Shown: piece by piece, positions 1 through 11,641 of the stretch
Numbering within the stretch: position 1 is the stretch's first letter
How the letters are laid out: each line of letters begins with the position of its first letter
Source: Leguminivora glycinivorella
Taxonomy: Eukaryota; Arthropoda; Insecta; Lepidoptera; Tortricidae
Assembly: GCF_023078275.1 (NCBI RefSeq)
Contig: NC_062971.1
Location: 186,001 to 250,000 of the forward strand
Direction: 5' to 3'
Length of the DNA: 64,000 nucleotides
Program-made: the position numbers and the translations under genes
Notes under the pieces: model-generated
Told to the model about the DNA's origin: nothing
Seen by the model: the letters and a program-made list of their open reading frames with translations, nothing else
Databases searched by the model: none

Positions 1-795
1 GCCTAATGGGAATCGCTTATAATAAAATGTATTACTAGCATGTAAAAGTTTGGCTTAATTTCACATATAGAAAAAATAGTAAAAAGTTGTATAAAAAATA
101 CTGAGAACGATATCTTACTCCTACTTAATCTAGGTGCCTAGATTGAAAAGAAACCTACATTCCAAGCGTTTCATACTCTTGTTCTCTAAGTAGGCTATAA
201 CTTATGTCTCAAAAAAAGTAATAGAATTCTTGTCCTATTTCTAGATAATATATTACTCGAACAATCGGTGCTCAGTAACTGTCTCACTCCATACCATCGA
301 CTAGCAACCATTTATCATAGACCTTCTGAAAGTAGCTATTTATAAGACAACCAGAGCTCTTTATAAAATTGACGTGTACAAAGTATGCTATTCTTCAAAA
401 TTTCTCGTCTCTTTCCTTTTGTTGTGGAGAGAAAAGGATAGCAGTGTCCGAGCTATCATGTGTTGGGAAAATATGATTTTGTATATTGCTTCCGAGAGGT
501 TTGATATGTTTAGATATTGATAGTGTTTGTTTGGTCACGGAGAAATAGGAAAGATTTCGAATTGTATTGACTTTGTACCTATATACACGATTATAGGATT
601 ATTTATTGAGATAATAATATCCTTAGAAGAGTATGTCGTATGTGACTTTTGGTGTCTGATATTTTAAGAGCTTATTTTATAGGATTTGGATATTAAGATC
701 TTTGCGAACCTGATTGTATTGAATACGATATCAATATCACACGAAAGGCAATTTTTCGCAAGAACATAATTTTGCAATGCCTTTCGCAAGAACAA
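1..795. other. AT-rich non-coding stretch
   Basis: I see no gene or recognisable element here. A short direct repeat (TTTCGCAAGAACA) occurs twice between about 750 and 795, just before the MITE remnant. Confidence 0.6.
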
Positions 796-868
796 AATAA
801 TCCCGATTTGGGGGCAATTATAACTGATCCATTTTTTTCGTCGTTTCAGTCGAAATTGTCCCGCTGTA
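796..868. mobile_element. Degenerate MITE remnant (CAGYGGGGCAAA family)
   Basis: The left part (CCCGATTTGGGGGCAATT followed by AACTGATCCATTTTTT) and the right part (CAGTCGAAATTG, CCCGCTGTA) resemble the two ends of the better preserved MITE at 14210-14418. The middle is missing, so this looks like an internally deleted, older copy. Confidence 0.5.
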
Positions 869-1881
869 CCTTACTATTTACATTTATAAATTTATTTCTA
901 TCATTATGTCTGTTTAAGTAGAAAAATCAAACATACAGACAGACATAAATTTAGGCCATTCAAAATAATTATTTTTCACAATAATAATTCTAGATAAACA
1001 TCGCTATAATTAAATTTGAATAACAACATCACCGAAACTCAGAACCCTTGTACAATGGGTGTGTATGCTGAATGGGTGTCAAAACTCTATTACGGGCCCC
1101 GGGCCCCACCCGCCCCGGCTCTCCCCTCGGTACATACGTCACCTTGACGCCTTCGTGGAGCGACCAATTATTTGAACGACGCTCTTATTCAATATTGTGT
1201 TTAGGGTAAAGGTAGCCATCGAGAATTTTGCCAAAGTTCTTCTTATCAAGTTGGTTGGTTAGGGAAAATGGTGATTCCATTGACAAAATCTTGCAATAAA
1301 ATTTGAACTTTCGTTGTAAAAAATACTTAGTTGAAGTCCTCTCATTTTTGTCTTAGTCAGTTTAGCAAGTTGTTTTTGTGCAATTCCAGCAAATTTGTTC
1401 TAAAAGACTTAAACATTCTTACGATTAGAATACTCTAGCTTTGTACCTCATATCATTGTCTGTCACTTTCATACTTTAAGACGATACGATACAGGTCAAT
1501 TCTCCATACAAAGTAAGCGCTCTCGACAATTTCCTCCTTGGTTTTTGAAGATAGAGCAATGATTTTTTCAACACAGATTATTATTATTTTTTATCTGTGT
1601 CAGACCGTTTTGATTATTTTGCTATTTTTATTTTTAAATACGCTAGAGCCAATCAAACATTTCTAAAAACAGCCTTTTTCAATATGGCTCAAAAAAAGGT
1701 GTGTTGCTCAAGATCGGTAACAAATAGCCAAAAAATCTAAACGGTTCGACACAGATTATTTCATTTTTATTCAGATTCTCAAATTCGTCCGTTTAAATAA
1801 GTTTTGAAGGAGGAAACAGTCCGATTTTAAAGATTTTATCGCGATATCTCTTAACTGAGTTGTTCTTAATGGTCATTTTTT
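869..1881. other. Non-coding stretch without recognised elements
   Basis: A small hairpin of ATGTCTGT and ACAGACAT lies near 905-945, and a GC-rich patch with GGGCCCCGGGCCCC at about 1095-1110. The rest is AT-rich DNA with no coding signal that I recognise. Confidence 0.5.
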
Positions 1882-2421
1882 AGGGTTCCGTAGTCAACTA
1901 GGAACCCTTATAGTTTCGCCATGTCTGTCTGTCCGTCCGTCCGTCCGTCCGTCCGTCCGCGGATAATCTCAGTAACCGTTAGCACTAGAAAGCTGAAATT
2001 ATTACCAATATGTATATCAATCACGCCAACAAAGTGCAAAAATAAAAAATGGAAAAAAATGTTTTATTAGGGTACCCCCCCTACATGTAAAGTGGGGGCT
2101 GATTTTTTTTTTTCATTCCAACCCCAACGTGTGATATATTGTTAGATAGGTATTGAAAAATGAATAAGGGTTTACTAAGATCGTTTTTTGATAATATTAA
2201 TATTTTCGGAAATAATCGCTCCTAAAGGAAAAAAAGTGTCCCCCCCCCCTCTAACTTTTGAAGCATATGTTTAAAAAATATGACAAAAATCACAAAAGTA
2301 CAACTTTATAAATACTTTCTAGGAAAATTGTTTTGAACTTGATAGGTTCAGTAGTTTTTGAGAAAAATACGGAAAACTACGGAACCCTACACTGAGCGTG
2401 GCCCGACACGCTCTTGGCCGG
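1882..2421 (+). mobile_element. (TCCG)n-bearing element, copy 1
   Basis: The element runs from AGGGTTCCGTAG to CTCTTGGCCGG. A TCCG array sits at a fixed place near the AGGG end (about 1930-1960), and T-runs flank both sides. Near-identical copies lie at 19206-19896, 24031-24624 and 33434-33993. No ORF is conserved, so it is non-autonomous. The family is familiar from lepidopteran genomes, but I cannot name its superfamily. Confidence 0.8.
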
Positions 2422-2759
2422 TTTTTTTAGATAAAGCTATTTAGTTAATAACACTAGTATATTTAACTGAAATTCACAAATTGAAAGGGGGACTCCTTTC
2501 CATTTTAGCATTTACGCTCCCGTAGCGTCTTAATCCGTCAGGATAGTCGCGAGGAAAGTTCGTAGCGGCGCTACGAAACTGCGGCGTAGCGGGTGCTACG
2601 GCGTAGCTCGTAGCTGAACCCGGAGTGACAGCCGGCTTTGAGGCGTTCTTTCCAATGATATTAAATTTCGTGTTGTTCGCAATGCATTTGGCGGCTTTTG
2701 AATTTAGTGTACTTTTTTTTTTGAGAATTTCAACAGCGTTTACACTAAAAAGTGCAGTT

Positions 2760-2817
<58 letters not shown>

Positions 2818-2980
2818 CTTCTAAACTGAAATATTATAGCACTGTATTGTAAAAATTTACCACCTATTAAACAAGATAAATAAGATTTTTTTACAACCAA
2901 TTAATACAGAAAAGGAGTCAGTATTTTCTATAAGTCAACTATAATACGTTTCCCGTAACATTACTTATATTTCTTAACGC
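2422..2980. repeat. CGTAGC-rich patch and (AT)n microsatellite
   Basis: About 2515-2625 contains many variants of CGTAGCGG and GCTACG in both orientations, a pattern known from lepidopteran repeats. A perfect (AT)n run of roughly 26 units spans 2762-2814. An open frame through the microsatellite is not a gene. Confidence 0.6.
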
Positions 2981-3075
2981 GGCATCAATTTCGCCCCGTC
3001 TCCTCAATCACCCCCCTGCTGATGGATCACGCCCCAGGTTATTGTTGACGCAATAATCGGGACTAGCCTATCGCC
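2981..3075 (+). repeat. Direct repeat unit a
   Basis: CATCAATTTCGCCCCGTCTC and the following 70 or so bases (GATGGATCACGCC, AGGTTATTGTTGA, TCGGGACT) recur at 3409-3500, about 430 bp downstream, at roughly 90% identity. No coding content is seen. Confidence 0.7.
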
Positions 3076-3130
3076 TCGCAAGTAGAAAAGGACTTGAGAT
3101 TTTCAAGTTTATAATAAACATACGTATATA

Positions 3131-3238
3131 CACATGAACTACTCGAGTTTCAGTGCCACTCTTGGCAAAAAGGGGTTGAAAGAAATCGAATTTGTGACAT
3201 TGCAGTGACAGGTTGCCAACCTCTCGCCTACGCCACTT
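3131..3238 (-). repeat. LINE-tail-like repeat, truncated
   Basis: This matches the reverse complement of the repeats at 20071-20324 and 28833-29044. Shared blocks include TTTCAGTGCCACTCTTGGCA, AAAAAGGGGTTGAAAGAAAT and CCTCTCGCCTACGCCAC. It is a truncated minus-strand copy. Confidence 0.65.
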
Positions 3239-3408
3239 AACCAGCAGGCTTACACTTCTTTATTAATCGCCCAAGCATAGGCCTCCCTTTTACGCACAAA
3301 TAAATACATCGGAAAGTAGCTAACCAGCATTCGGTCAACATTTTAGTCCTTTTAGTTATCTACAAGTTAACTGAAGTATATATCACAAGTACGATACAGT
3401 AACAGGGT

Positions 3409-3500
3409 ATCAATTTCGCCCCGTCTCCTCAATCACCCCGCTGGTGATGGATCACGCCTCAGGTTATTGTTGAAGCAATATCGGGACTGGCCAGCTTATC
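3409..3500 (+). repeat. Direct repeat unit b
   Basis: This is the second copy of the 2981-3075 unit. The DNA after it (3520-3570) is rich in GACTCGAG motifs, giving small palindromes. Confidence 0.7.
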
Positions 3501-4092
3501 GCTTTGCGTAAGTTTCTGTAAAGAGAGACTCGAGTCTTTTGAGTATATAATCGAAGGTCGAGACTCGAGTTTATGATATTATGTGAGTGTGCACGGGAAA
3601 ACTTCCCGCTTTGTCGATTGCTATAAAGCCGCTTTGTCCGTTTATTCATATAAAGATACAAGTAAATCTCGCCTTAATGGTAACCGACAAAATGGGACGT
3701 TTTACTAAACACACTCACATATTTATTGTGCTCTAAAAAACTTTAAGTAAGTACCTATCGAGTCAAATTATTTTAGCCATACATAAGCGCAAATCTAAAG
3801 TTCAAGCTTTCGAGTTAAAACTGATAATTAATTCATGCATACGGAAATAATTCACCATTCGAATTCAAGTTTTACTACTGTTTTGAGTCTACGGTTTTAA
3901 ACTTTGAAACATTTTTAAAGTCCAAGTTTAGGACTTATCAAACACAGACGAAGGGTTAATCTTAAGATTTTGGAACACTGTTTCGAGTCTTACAGCTGAC
4001 AAGACTCGATTTAAAGACCGCTAACTCATAATCACGAGATGTTGCATGCGTCCATGACGACAGTGATCGCTTATCGTCGGACGATTCGTTGA
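3501..4092. other. Non-coding stretch
   Basis: AT-rich, with repeated GAGTCT/AGACTCGA words around 3525-3565 and 3985-4015. No gene recognised. Confidence 0.5.
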
Positions 4093-4094
4093 TA

Positions 4095-4182
4095 CAGTAA
4101 AGTTCATAAATATGTGTACATTTCTTCACCTCAACTCGTTGTAATAAGGTGAAAAATATACACATATTTATGAACTCGGCTG
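4095..4182. mobile_element. 88-bp palindromic MITE with TA duplication
   Basis: The termini are CAGTAAAGTTCATAAATATG at the left and CATATTTATGAACTCGGCTG at the right, inverted repeats over about 35 bp. TA flanks both sides (4093-4094 and 4183-4184). TA duplication and CAG termini suggest mobilisation by a Tc1/mariner-type transposase; this is inference. Confidence 0.75.
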
Positions 4183-4184
4183 TA

Positions 4185-5356
4185 CCTCGTTGCCTCCGTT
4201 ATGATATCGGAATCCCAAAATGATGTATTAACCCAAGAATCAAAGAAATGATCCGAATTCCTCGGCATAAAATCTCGAAGCCTATCTATCAAATAGCCCA
4301 TCTGTTACAATGGCGGGATTCTCAGCCAATGGCAGGTGCGATTTGATAACTTATAGCTTACAGCCTATTCGGTGGTGTGTTTCAGGTTTTTGTTTTTATT
4401 ATGGTATAGTAAAAGCACAGTATAATAAAAAGTACTATTGTACAGTATGACCACTCCGCTCCCCGCTGGAAGCGTCGCCCACCCCCTCTCGGTTATCTCA
4501 CAGTTACCGCCTGTCAAAGACGCGAACAGTCAACCTGTCATCTCACTCATACAAGCATGGTACGCGTTCACCTACACGAGCTTAGACGGTGTGCTAGGAA
4601 GGCGCTTCTCATATATTTGAACGCCAGTATCCGAAATGTGGTAAAAGTCAGTTTTCATAAAAACAAGATTTATGTAATTTACTTGTATTTTGATACTGGC
4701 CGTATAGTGTGTCCCGAAATTATTTTTGAAATGAGGATTTTTTTTTCAAAATAGTATTGATATTGGAATTGTTTTACGAAGACACTAAATTCTATTAATT
4801 TCATAATTTTAATACAGAACTCTGTCTCTTACACACATTATCAATTTCAATTTATTTATTCCAAACAAAAGTTACATGTAAATACAATCATAATTATTTA
4901 CAAAATTACAATTATGTCCATCTTAGGAACTATAGGTATAACAATTTTATAATAATCACAATTTCAAATTTTTTTTTAATTATTCTATTGAATAAAAATC
5001 TTCATTTAATAAATATTCCTTGAGATTGTTGATAAAAATATTATTTTGTAAGTTCAGTAGATTTAAGATTTTTGGGCAAACCATTATAATTATAGTCTCG
5101 GACCAATGTACCACACACATGTTACCGCATATTAATATTTCATTTTATTCAAAGTTAATATTCTAATTTAAATGTGGATGTCAAAATAATACTCTAACTC
5201 ATGCTATATTGTTATTACATTTTTCTTGTCTTGTTCTTATGTGTCAGGACGAGCATTAGAATTTAATTGTTCATAATTTTGGTATAATACAATTACATGT
5301 ATAACATTAAAGTTTAAGTTGGAATTGGTCACTTTATAAACGGCATAGCATAAAGT
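4185..5356. other. Non-coding stretch with one shared repeat block
   Basis: About 4558-4640 (TACGCGTTCACCTACACGAG through CGCCAGTATCCGAAATGTG) recurs at 30645-30725 with about 80% identity, so it is a dispersed repeat. The rest is very AT-rich and I see no gene. Confidence 0.55.
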
Positions 5357-5360
5357 ATAT

Positions 5361-6779
5361 TGTTACGATATTTAATTTTATGGGGGGTTTCCTTTAGCTA
5401 ACGCCAAAATAAAAAAAAAATCAAACAACAGTTGAAGAGGAACCCGGTATTTATTGAATTCAGGAAAAAAAATCTAAATTGTTTATGCTAATTTGTTAAC
5501 CTAGATACACGGTAACAATTGTTTGCCGAGGGCTAGCTCACGAGAACAATAATGTTGAGTTTATATTTTAAGGGAACAAACGTGGGTCAGCGAGCTCTAA
5601 ATTATCATTACTGGTAGAAACGGATACAGCGGTCAATATATATTAAGGTAGTTACACGGAAGGGCGCCAGGACCGAAAGGCCGGTTCATTCAGTCAATAA
5701 GTAAACGTGGAAAGATCTGACCTCGAAACACCACAACTGCCACGTCAGCAGCCTTGGGGTGAAACGTCGGAAGTAGGTAGAACAGCAGCAATCTGCTGCC
5801 CACAAGTTACCGGGATGGGAACCTCTCGCGGCCGGCGCGAGGTTTAGGCGACGCGGCGTGAACCCTGGAATGGTTATACCAGTCTGTAAGTAAAATTCCT
5901 AAAAATGGTGCCCGTAAGGGGGTTTATACCGCCCGCAGGACACGGGGGCTACCTTGGAATTTAAATTTCGAACGACAACGCGTTCCGTGAAACGACCTAC
6001 TGCTAATTTGGAAGATATACATAACCTACGGAACAAGTTGGCTTCCAACAAGGTTTAAAAAATGTATGACTTACCGTTGATGGAGAAAGGGCCAGCAGAG
6101 GGCAAAATTGCACCTATTTCGACATCCGGGCACGCTGGGCGTCGCCTATCACCATCAGAACATGGTTTTATTCACGTCCGATTCCGAGGCTGGAAAATAT
6201 GCAACGCTTCGTTAGAAACTAACCAACTAAAAAAAATACACAACCGAATCACTATTGAAACTCACTCAAACGGGCGATTGCGCCCGATTTTGGCCTGGGC
6301 CAACGATATCCCTTCATCTCTCTCTCCGGCAAAAAGAAATCCCATCTCATTCGCCATTTTGGACGGGACTAGTGTTGCCAAGCCTAAATCGGCTCGCACC
6401 GCAAACAGCCGGCTCCGGACGTTCAATGGAAATTAAGTCAACAATAAAATATAATACTAAACTCTTCGCGATTAACGCGGAGCTTAAAAAAAAAACCCAT
6501 AATTAAGTCTGGTTACGAATAAAAGGAAGGAAGGCAAACGCCCGATGACGATTTACTTCTATTTTTCAAAATGGCAACTATGATCCACGTAAGTCCATAG
6601 AGGAATACAAGAGTGCAGCTATCCCACGCTAGATGGCGAGGAAGGCCGATCCAGGATCAGACAGCTCACGGTCGATGACTTCCGGCCGATTTCCGACAGA
6701 GGGCGGTAGAAGGCGTAACCTACGCCTTGCATTCTTAAATTTATTACTTTATTAAGGAGAATGAAATTTTATTGTTACA
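5361..6779 (-). repeat. 3' LTR of the non-autonomous element
   Basis: This repeat is 1419 bp. Compared with the other LTR it lacks 5 nt at about 5816 (GGGATGGGAACC against GGGATACCAGGGGAACC), has A for G at about 6187, one A fewer near 6235 and one A more near 6490. A 124-codon plus-strand frame (6062-6436) lies inside, but in the other LTR it is broken by the extra A. Confidence 0.88.
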
Positions 6780-8797
6780 ATACTCCCTTCCCCAGAGAAA
6801 ATTTTGACGTAGGCAAAATTTTGAGCTGGTCTCCAGCTCCAACTACAGGAAATATCGGTAATATAACAGCTACAACTCGAAATCTAAAATCTATAATAAA
6901 AAAAAAACCATCAAAATCGAACCCACGCACTAAACCAGATAAGAATACCCTTTTTTTTTTTAAGTAAATTACTACAAAACGTCGCATCGTCTATATTTCT
7001 TGGCGGCACAGCGAGCTGTACCAGACAGCGGGCTGTACGTCCAAGCGATATAACGGAAGACGGCTTATAGCTAAATGAAATTTCCCTAACTAATATCGGT
7101 GACAGCTAAGAATACGAAAATCAGACAATAACACCAGGACAACGAAGCGTATCTACCGGCTGCGTCTATCTACGACACAGGACGGAACGTTTCGACACAA
7201 CATAAGACATACAAAGGTTGACTGTACAAACCACGTCTCAGGCGACGCAAGTCTGTCGGTCCGACAACACATAAGAACGTCAACGTTCACGCATATGATT
7301 TAAGCCATACCGCAAAGCGTCAACAAGGGTACAACACTGCTATTAAGAATTCTCCGTTTAAATCCGCAAGAATCCGACCAGCCAGTGAAGCTGGAATGCT
7401 GGTTTAAAACGCCAGCACCCAGAAAACTACGTGAAGAGAACTTTTAAATCGTTCACTCACCACCAAACATCAAAAGGTAATACGTTTGTGTACAGACGTA
7501 ACCGTACCATCTGGACACAACGTAAGAACTCCCACTCACAACACATAAAAGGAAAAACACCTGCCTCCATCGAGACAACACACAACACAATCACCGATAA
7601 ACTGGTAAGCAGTAACCGACTACTTCGTAAACGTCGCTAAAGGTAAAAAAATAATCTCGATTTAAGTCGAGAAAAAGGGAAAAAGCAAAAGAAATAAGTA
7701 CCAAATAACTCTCAGTTTATTTGGCCTTTGAACTCCAAGATAAGATTCAACTTTATATTTTATGAATAAAAAAAAGTTAAGAAACGCCTCAGCAATAAAT
7801 GTGCCTGACTATACACACACTGCACCACCCATTAGTAATAACATAATATTAATTTTATTTTAAATTTAAATCTCCGCCAGAAAATAATATTAAAAAAAAA
7901 TTGCTCCGCTGACCGACGTTGTTCCCCCATTACACTTATCATGAGGTGCATACTTATTTAGCTACCTACTTATAAGTACAAAAACTTTCCCCAAGGGAAT
8001 AAAATTTTAATAAAGTTAACTTAAATTATAAGGTTTAACACCTCTGCATAACTGTCCATCTCAAAACGATGCACCTTTTCTAACTATTCAACATCCAACG
8101 TTAACCATAATGTTTCAAAGTAAAAAAAATTTATATATTTGAAGTCTCCGCAGTCCAATATGAAAAGACATCCTGTATCAAATGATACAGTAAATAGTAC
8201 ATGCAAATTTTAAACACTGTAAGTAATTACCGAAATATTTATAGTAAGGTGGCCATTGCCACATGATATTCGAACTCATATTTATGTAAAAAATTATAAC
8301 CGCTACTAATAATTACTGTAACCTCCCACAAAGGGAGAATAATAACATTATCAACTTTTAAATTTAAAACGTAACACTTTTTCTTTACACAACCGTCCGT
8401 TAACATTAAGGCACCTTAGTTATGGTTACCCAAAATGCATACAATCTCTAAATATAAAAAAAAATAGAAATAAAATTGTTACAACTCCACACTGGGTCCC
8501 GGTAACCCATAAAAGAATAAAATTATTTATACAAATAGTAATGTATGTAATTAGTAGTAAGTATTTAAAAAAAAACTATCTTTCCAAACACTGAAAATAT
8601 TATCGGAAATAATTCCGCACAACTATTAAGAGGTACTTGCAGCTACAATGACACACAATTACTTAGAATTAAAAAAAAACAAAAGTACCTACTTAATTAC
8701 AATTATACAAGCCGCACCGTTTCTACCAGAAAATTCCTCTAGCTAACAATGTGACTAAAGAGGCTCGCTGATATAACGCCACACGTTGGGCTGACAC
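6780..8797 (-). other. Non-coding interior of the LTR element
   Basis: No protein domain is recognisable. The minus-strand polypurine tract is at 6782-6792. At the other end, plus-strand 8769-8781 ends in CCA (ATAACGCCA), so the minus strand carries a TGG-initiated candidate primer-binding site 16 nt from the 5' LTR. The spacing is larger than usual, so that call is weak. Internal DNA is rich in AACACATAAGAAC-like words at 7190-7620. Confidence 0.7.
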
Positions 8798-10221
8798 TGT
8801 TACGATATTTAATTTTATGGGGGGTTTCCTTTAGCTAACGCCAAAATAAAAAAAAAATCAAACAACAGTTGAAGAGGAACCCGGTATTTATTGAATTCAG
8901 GAAAAAAAATCTAAATTGTTTATGCTAATTTGTTAACCTAGATACACGGTAACAATTGTTTGCCGAGGGCTAGCTCACGAGAACAATAATGTTGAGTTTA
9001 TATTTTAAGGGAACAAACGTGGGTCAGCGAGCTCTAAATTATCATTACTGGTAGAAACGGATACAGCGGTCAATATATATTAAGGTAGTTACACGGAAGG
9101 GCGCCAGGACCGAAAGGCCGGTTCATTCAGTCAATAAGTAAACGTGGAAAGATCTGACCTCGAAACACCACAACTGCCACGTCAGCAGCCTTGGGGTGAA
9201 ACGTCGGAAGTAGGTAGAACAGCAGCAATCTGCTGCCCACAAGTTACCGGGATACCAGGGGAACCTCTCGCGGCCGGCGCGAGGTTTAGGCGACGCGGCG
9301 TGAACCCTGGAATGGTTATACCAGTCTGTAAGTAAAATTCCTAAAAATGGTGCCCGTAAGGGGGTTTATACCGCCCGCAGGACACGGGGGCTACCTTGGA
9401 ATTTAAATTTCGAACGACAACGCGTTCCGTGAAACGACCTACTGCTAATTTGGAAGATATACATAACCTACGGAACAAGTTGGCTTCCAACAAGGTTTAA
9501 AAAATGTATGACTTACCGTTGATGGAGAAAGGGCCAGCAGAGGGCAAAATTGCACCTATTTCGACATCCGGGCACGCTGGGCGTCGCCTATCACCATCAG
9601 AACATGGTTTTATTCACGTCCGATTCCGGGGCTGGAAAATATGCAACGCTTCGTTAGAAACTAACCAACTAAAAAAAAATACACAACCGAATCACTATTG
9701 AAACTCACTCAAACGGGCGATTGCGCCCGATTTTGGCCTGGGCCAACGATATCCCTTCATCTCTCTCTCCGGCAAAAAGAAATCCCATCTCATTCGCCAT
9801 TTTGGACGGGACTAGTGTTGCCAAGCCTAAATCGGCTCGCACCGCAAACAGCCGGCTCCGGACGTTCAATGGAAATTAAGTCAACAATAAAATATAATAC
9901 TAAACTCTTCGCGATTAACGCGGAGCTTAAAAAAAAACCCATAATTAAGTCTGGTTACGAATAAAAGGAAGGAAGGCAAACGCCCGATGACGATTTACTT
10001 CTATTTTTCAAAATGGCAACTATGATCCACGTAAGTCCATAGAGGAATACAAGAGTGCAGCTATCCCACGCTAGATGGCGAGGAAGGCCGATCCAGGATC
10101 AGACAGCTCACGGTCGATGACTTCCGGCCGATTTCCGACAGAGGGCGGTAGAAGGCGTAACCTACGCCTTGCATTCTTAAATTTATTACTTTATTAAGGA
10201 GAATGAAATTTTATTGTTACA
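8798..10221 (-). repeat. 5' LTR of the non-autonomous element
   Basis: This repeat is 1424 bp, and its differences from the left LTR account exactly for the 5-bp length difference. It is followed by ATAT (10222-10225), matching the ATAT before the left LTR. Confidence 0.88.
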
Positions 10222-10225
10222 ATAT

Positions 10226-11349
10226 TTACCACTAAAATTGCACACTATTGTTCACGGGGGCGCAACTAAACAGTCCGTTCTCCGCTTAAACCCCCCCACT
10301 GCTAAGTGGACCATCAAAGCCTTAATTAACCGACTGCGCCGAATCATAATTCATGACGCGAATGCTAATCAGTGCAGACTCTGCTTCTGAGGCGGCATTC
10401 GGGTTTTAGAAACTTTGATATTGATCTGATATTGCTCCTAAAACTTATTGTACAGTCAGCTGCAGAGAAAAGTAGACCCCTTGCACACGTATTGAAAGGG
10501 CCAGTGCAACCTAGCCGAAATGTCGAAAAAGAAGGTAAAATAATGATATTTAATCGCGTTCGACCCGTGAGTGACTTTATATGTGTATCTCTCTTATTAT
10601 GTAACTCCACGCCGAGGTGATCTAGCAGTAATGAACATTATATCATGTTTTATATCGAATTTCAATAAATAATATGCTAACAAACCTTCCTCTGATGTTT
10701 TTCACTTGGTACGACGATATATAGATACGACGAAAGCCTAAAACAACTTATAAAGGTCTAGGCAGAAGAACAAGTGCTCGTTCAACAGAGAGAAAAAACA
10801 ATCAAGTTAAAAATTCGTCATCTTTTGATTTGTGCACGGACGTTAAAAAAGCGCTGGATGGATGCTGGTGGCATGTCATAACAACCTGTGGCCTAATTCA
10901 GAATAATGACAATTGTCGCCCAACAGTGACACTTCGCTATTCATTGCTTGTTCAATGTCACTGTGGTAAAATAGCCCACTGCAGACATGAGAAACCACCT
11001 AAGGGAAGGGTGTATGTACCAACAAACTCGAGATTTACTAAATAGCATCTCAAGATTAGATTATCAAAGAGAGAATACTGCTTCTGGATAACTGTGGCTA
11101 GTCGTAGATTGTGGTGTCTCTTTAATGTGAAGTTTTAATTTTTAGACATAGTCTGTTACTTAGTTGGTCAGCAGTTTGTGCGTTCATGTGGACTTTTTAA
11201 CTACTTTAGAAGTTACGAGCTTTTTATAAGTTTTTTCACTCTCTTGCTGAAGTACTCTTTATCTGTCCCAAAATGTGAAAAAATGACAACGAGATATAAA
11301 TACTCCTTACTTCCACTGACCGCCTGCACTGGAGAACGAATCAAAGGAA
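10226..11349. other. Non-coding stretch with one degraded repeat
   Basis: 10500-10591 (CCAGTGCAACCTAGCCGAAA through CGCGTTCGACCCGTGAGTGA) is related to the arms of the insertion at 16169-16482. Short open frames are present at 10830-11045 and 11178-11453, but I recognise no protein family in them. Confidence 0.5.
10500..10591 (+). repeat. Degraded relative of the 16.2 kb snap-back element
   Basis: The order is CCAGTGCAACCT, CCGAAA, AAAAAGAAGGTAAAATAATG, TTTAATCGCGTTCGACCCGT and GTGACTTTATATGTGTA. This equals one arm of the 16169-16482 element plus the sequence just inside its other arm, so it shows the colinear, unfolded form of that sequence. Confidence 0.6.
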
Positions 11350-11430
11350 CCCCAAAATATATCAAACCTCGAGTTCCACGAGCTCTCTCCCTTCTCCCGT
11401 ATTTGCATTATTCGGCGTGTGTTTTGTTTA
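11350..11430 (+). repeat. Short direct repeat, unit a
   Basis: CCCAAAATATATCAAA, then CTCCCGTATTTGCATTAT and CGGCGTGTGTTTTGTT, recur at 11990-12063 with about 80% identity. No coding content. Confidence 0.6.
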
Positions 11431-11641
11431 GGCTTACCTCTTGCCTGATATGATGATAATTATATCCTGTGTGTTGCCTAAGTAAAATAAAAATAATAAC
11501 AAGACTAAGTAGTCAGTTTTGATGAGTGGAATAAAGAGGTTGTAATCCAGAAGGCACGTTGACTTGACCAGATAAGCAAACCACTATATATCTTAAATGT
11601 TAACGGAATGGTGGCCGCTTACAGATGTAAGAAGCGCTTGG

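Larger units (their letters stand above)
5361..10221 (-). mobile_element. Young non-autonomous LTR retrotransposon (LARD type)
   Basis: Two long direct repeats (5361-6779 and 8798-10221) flank 2018 bp. The repeats start TGTTACGATA and end TTGTTACA, and ATAT flanks the whole (5357-5360 and 10222-10225). A polypurine tract reading GGGGAAGGGAG on the minus strand (plus 6782-6792) abuts the left repeat, so the element points leftward and the right repeat is its 5' LTR. No gag, protease, reverse transcriptase or integrase trace is seen in any frame of the interior. It must have been copied by enzymes of another element. The two LTRs differ by one substitution, two homopolymer changes and one 5-nt indel, so insertion is recent. 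Confidence 0.88.

Noticed and set aside
2625..2852. 75-codon frame ending in an IYIYIY run
   Set aside because: It reads through the (AT)n microsatellite and has no recognisable protein.
5886..5891. GTAAGT splice donor in the LTR
   Set aside because: The polypurine tract shows that the element runs on the minus strand, so a plus-strand donor has no clear role.
6062..6436. 124-codon frame inside the LTR of the non-autonomous element
   Set aside because: It is broken in the nearly identical other LTR by a single A, lies antisense to the element and resembles no known protein.
10830..11453. Two short plus-strand frames as small genes
   Set aside because: No family resemblance, no conserved context and a length expected by chance.
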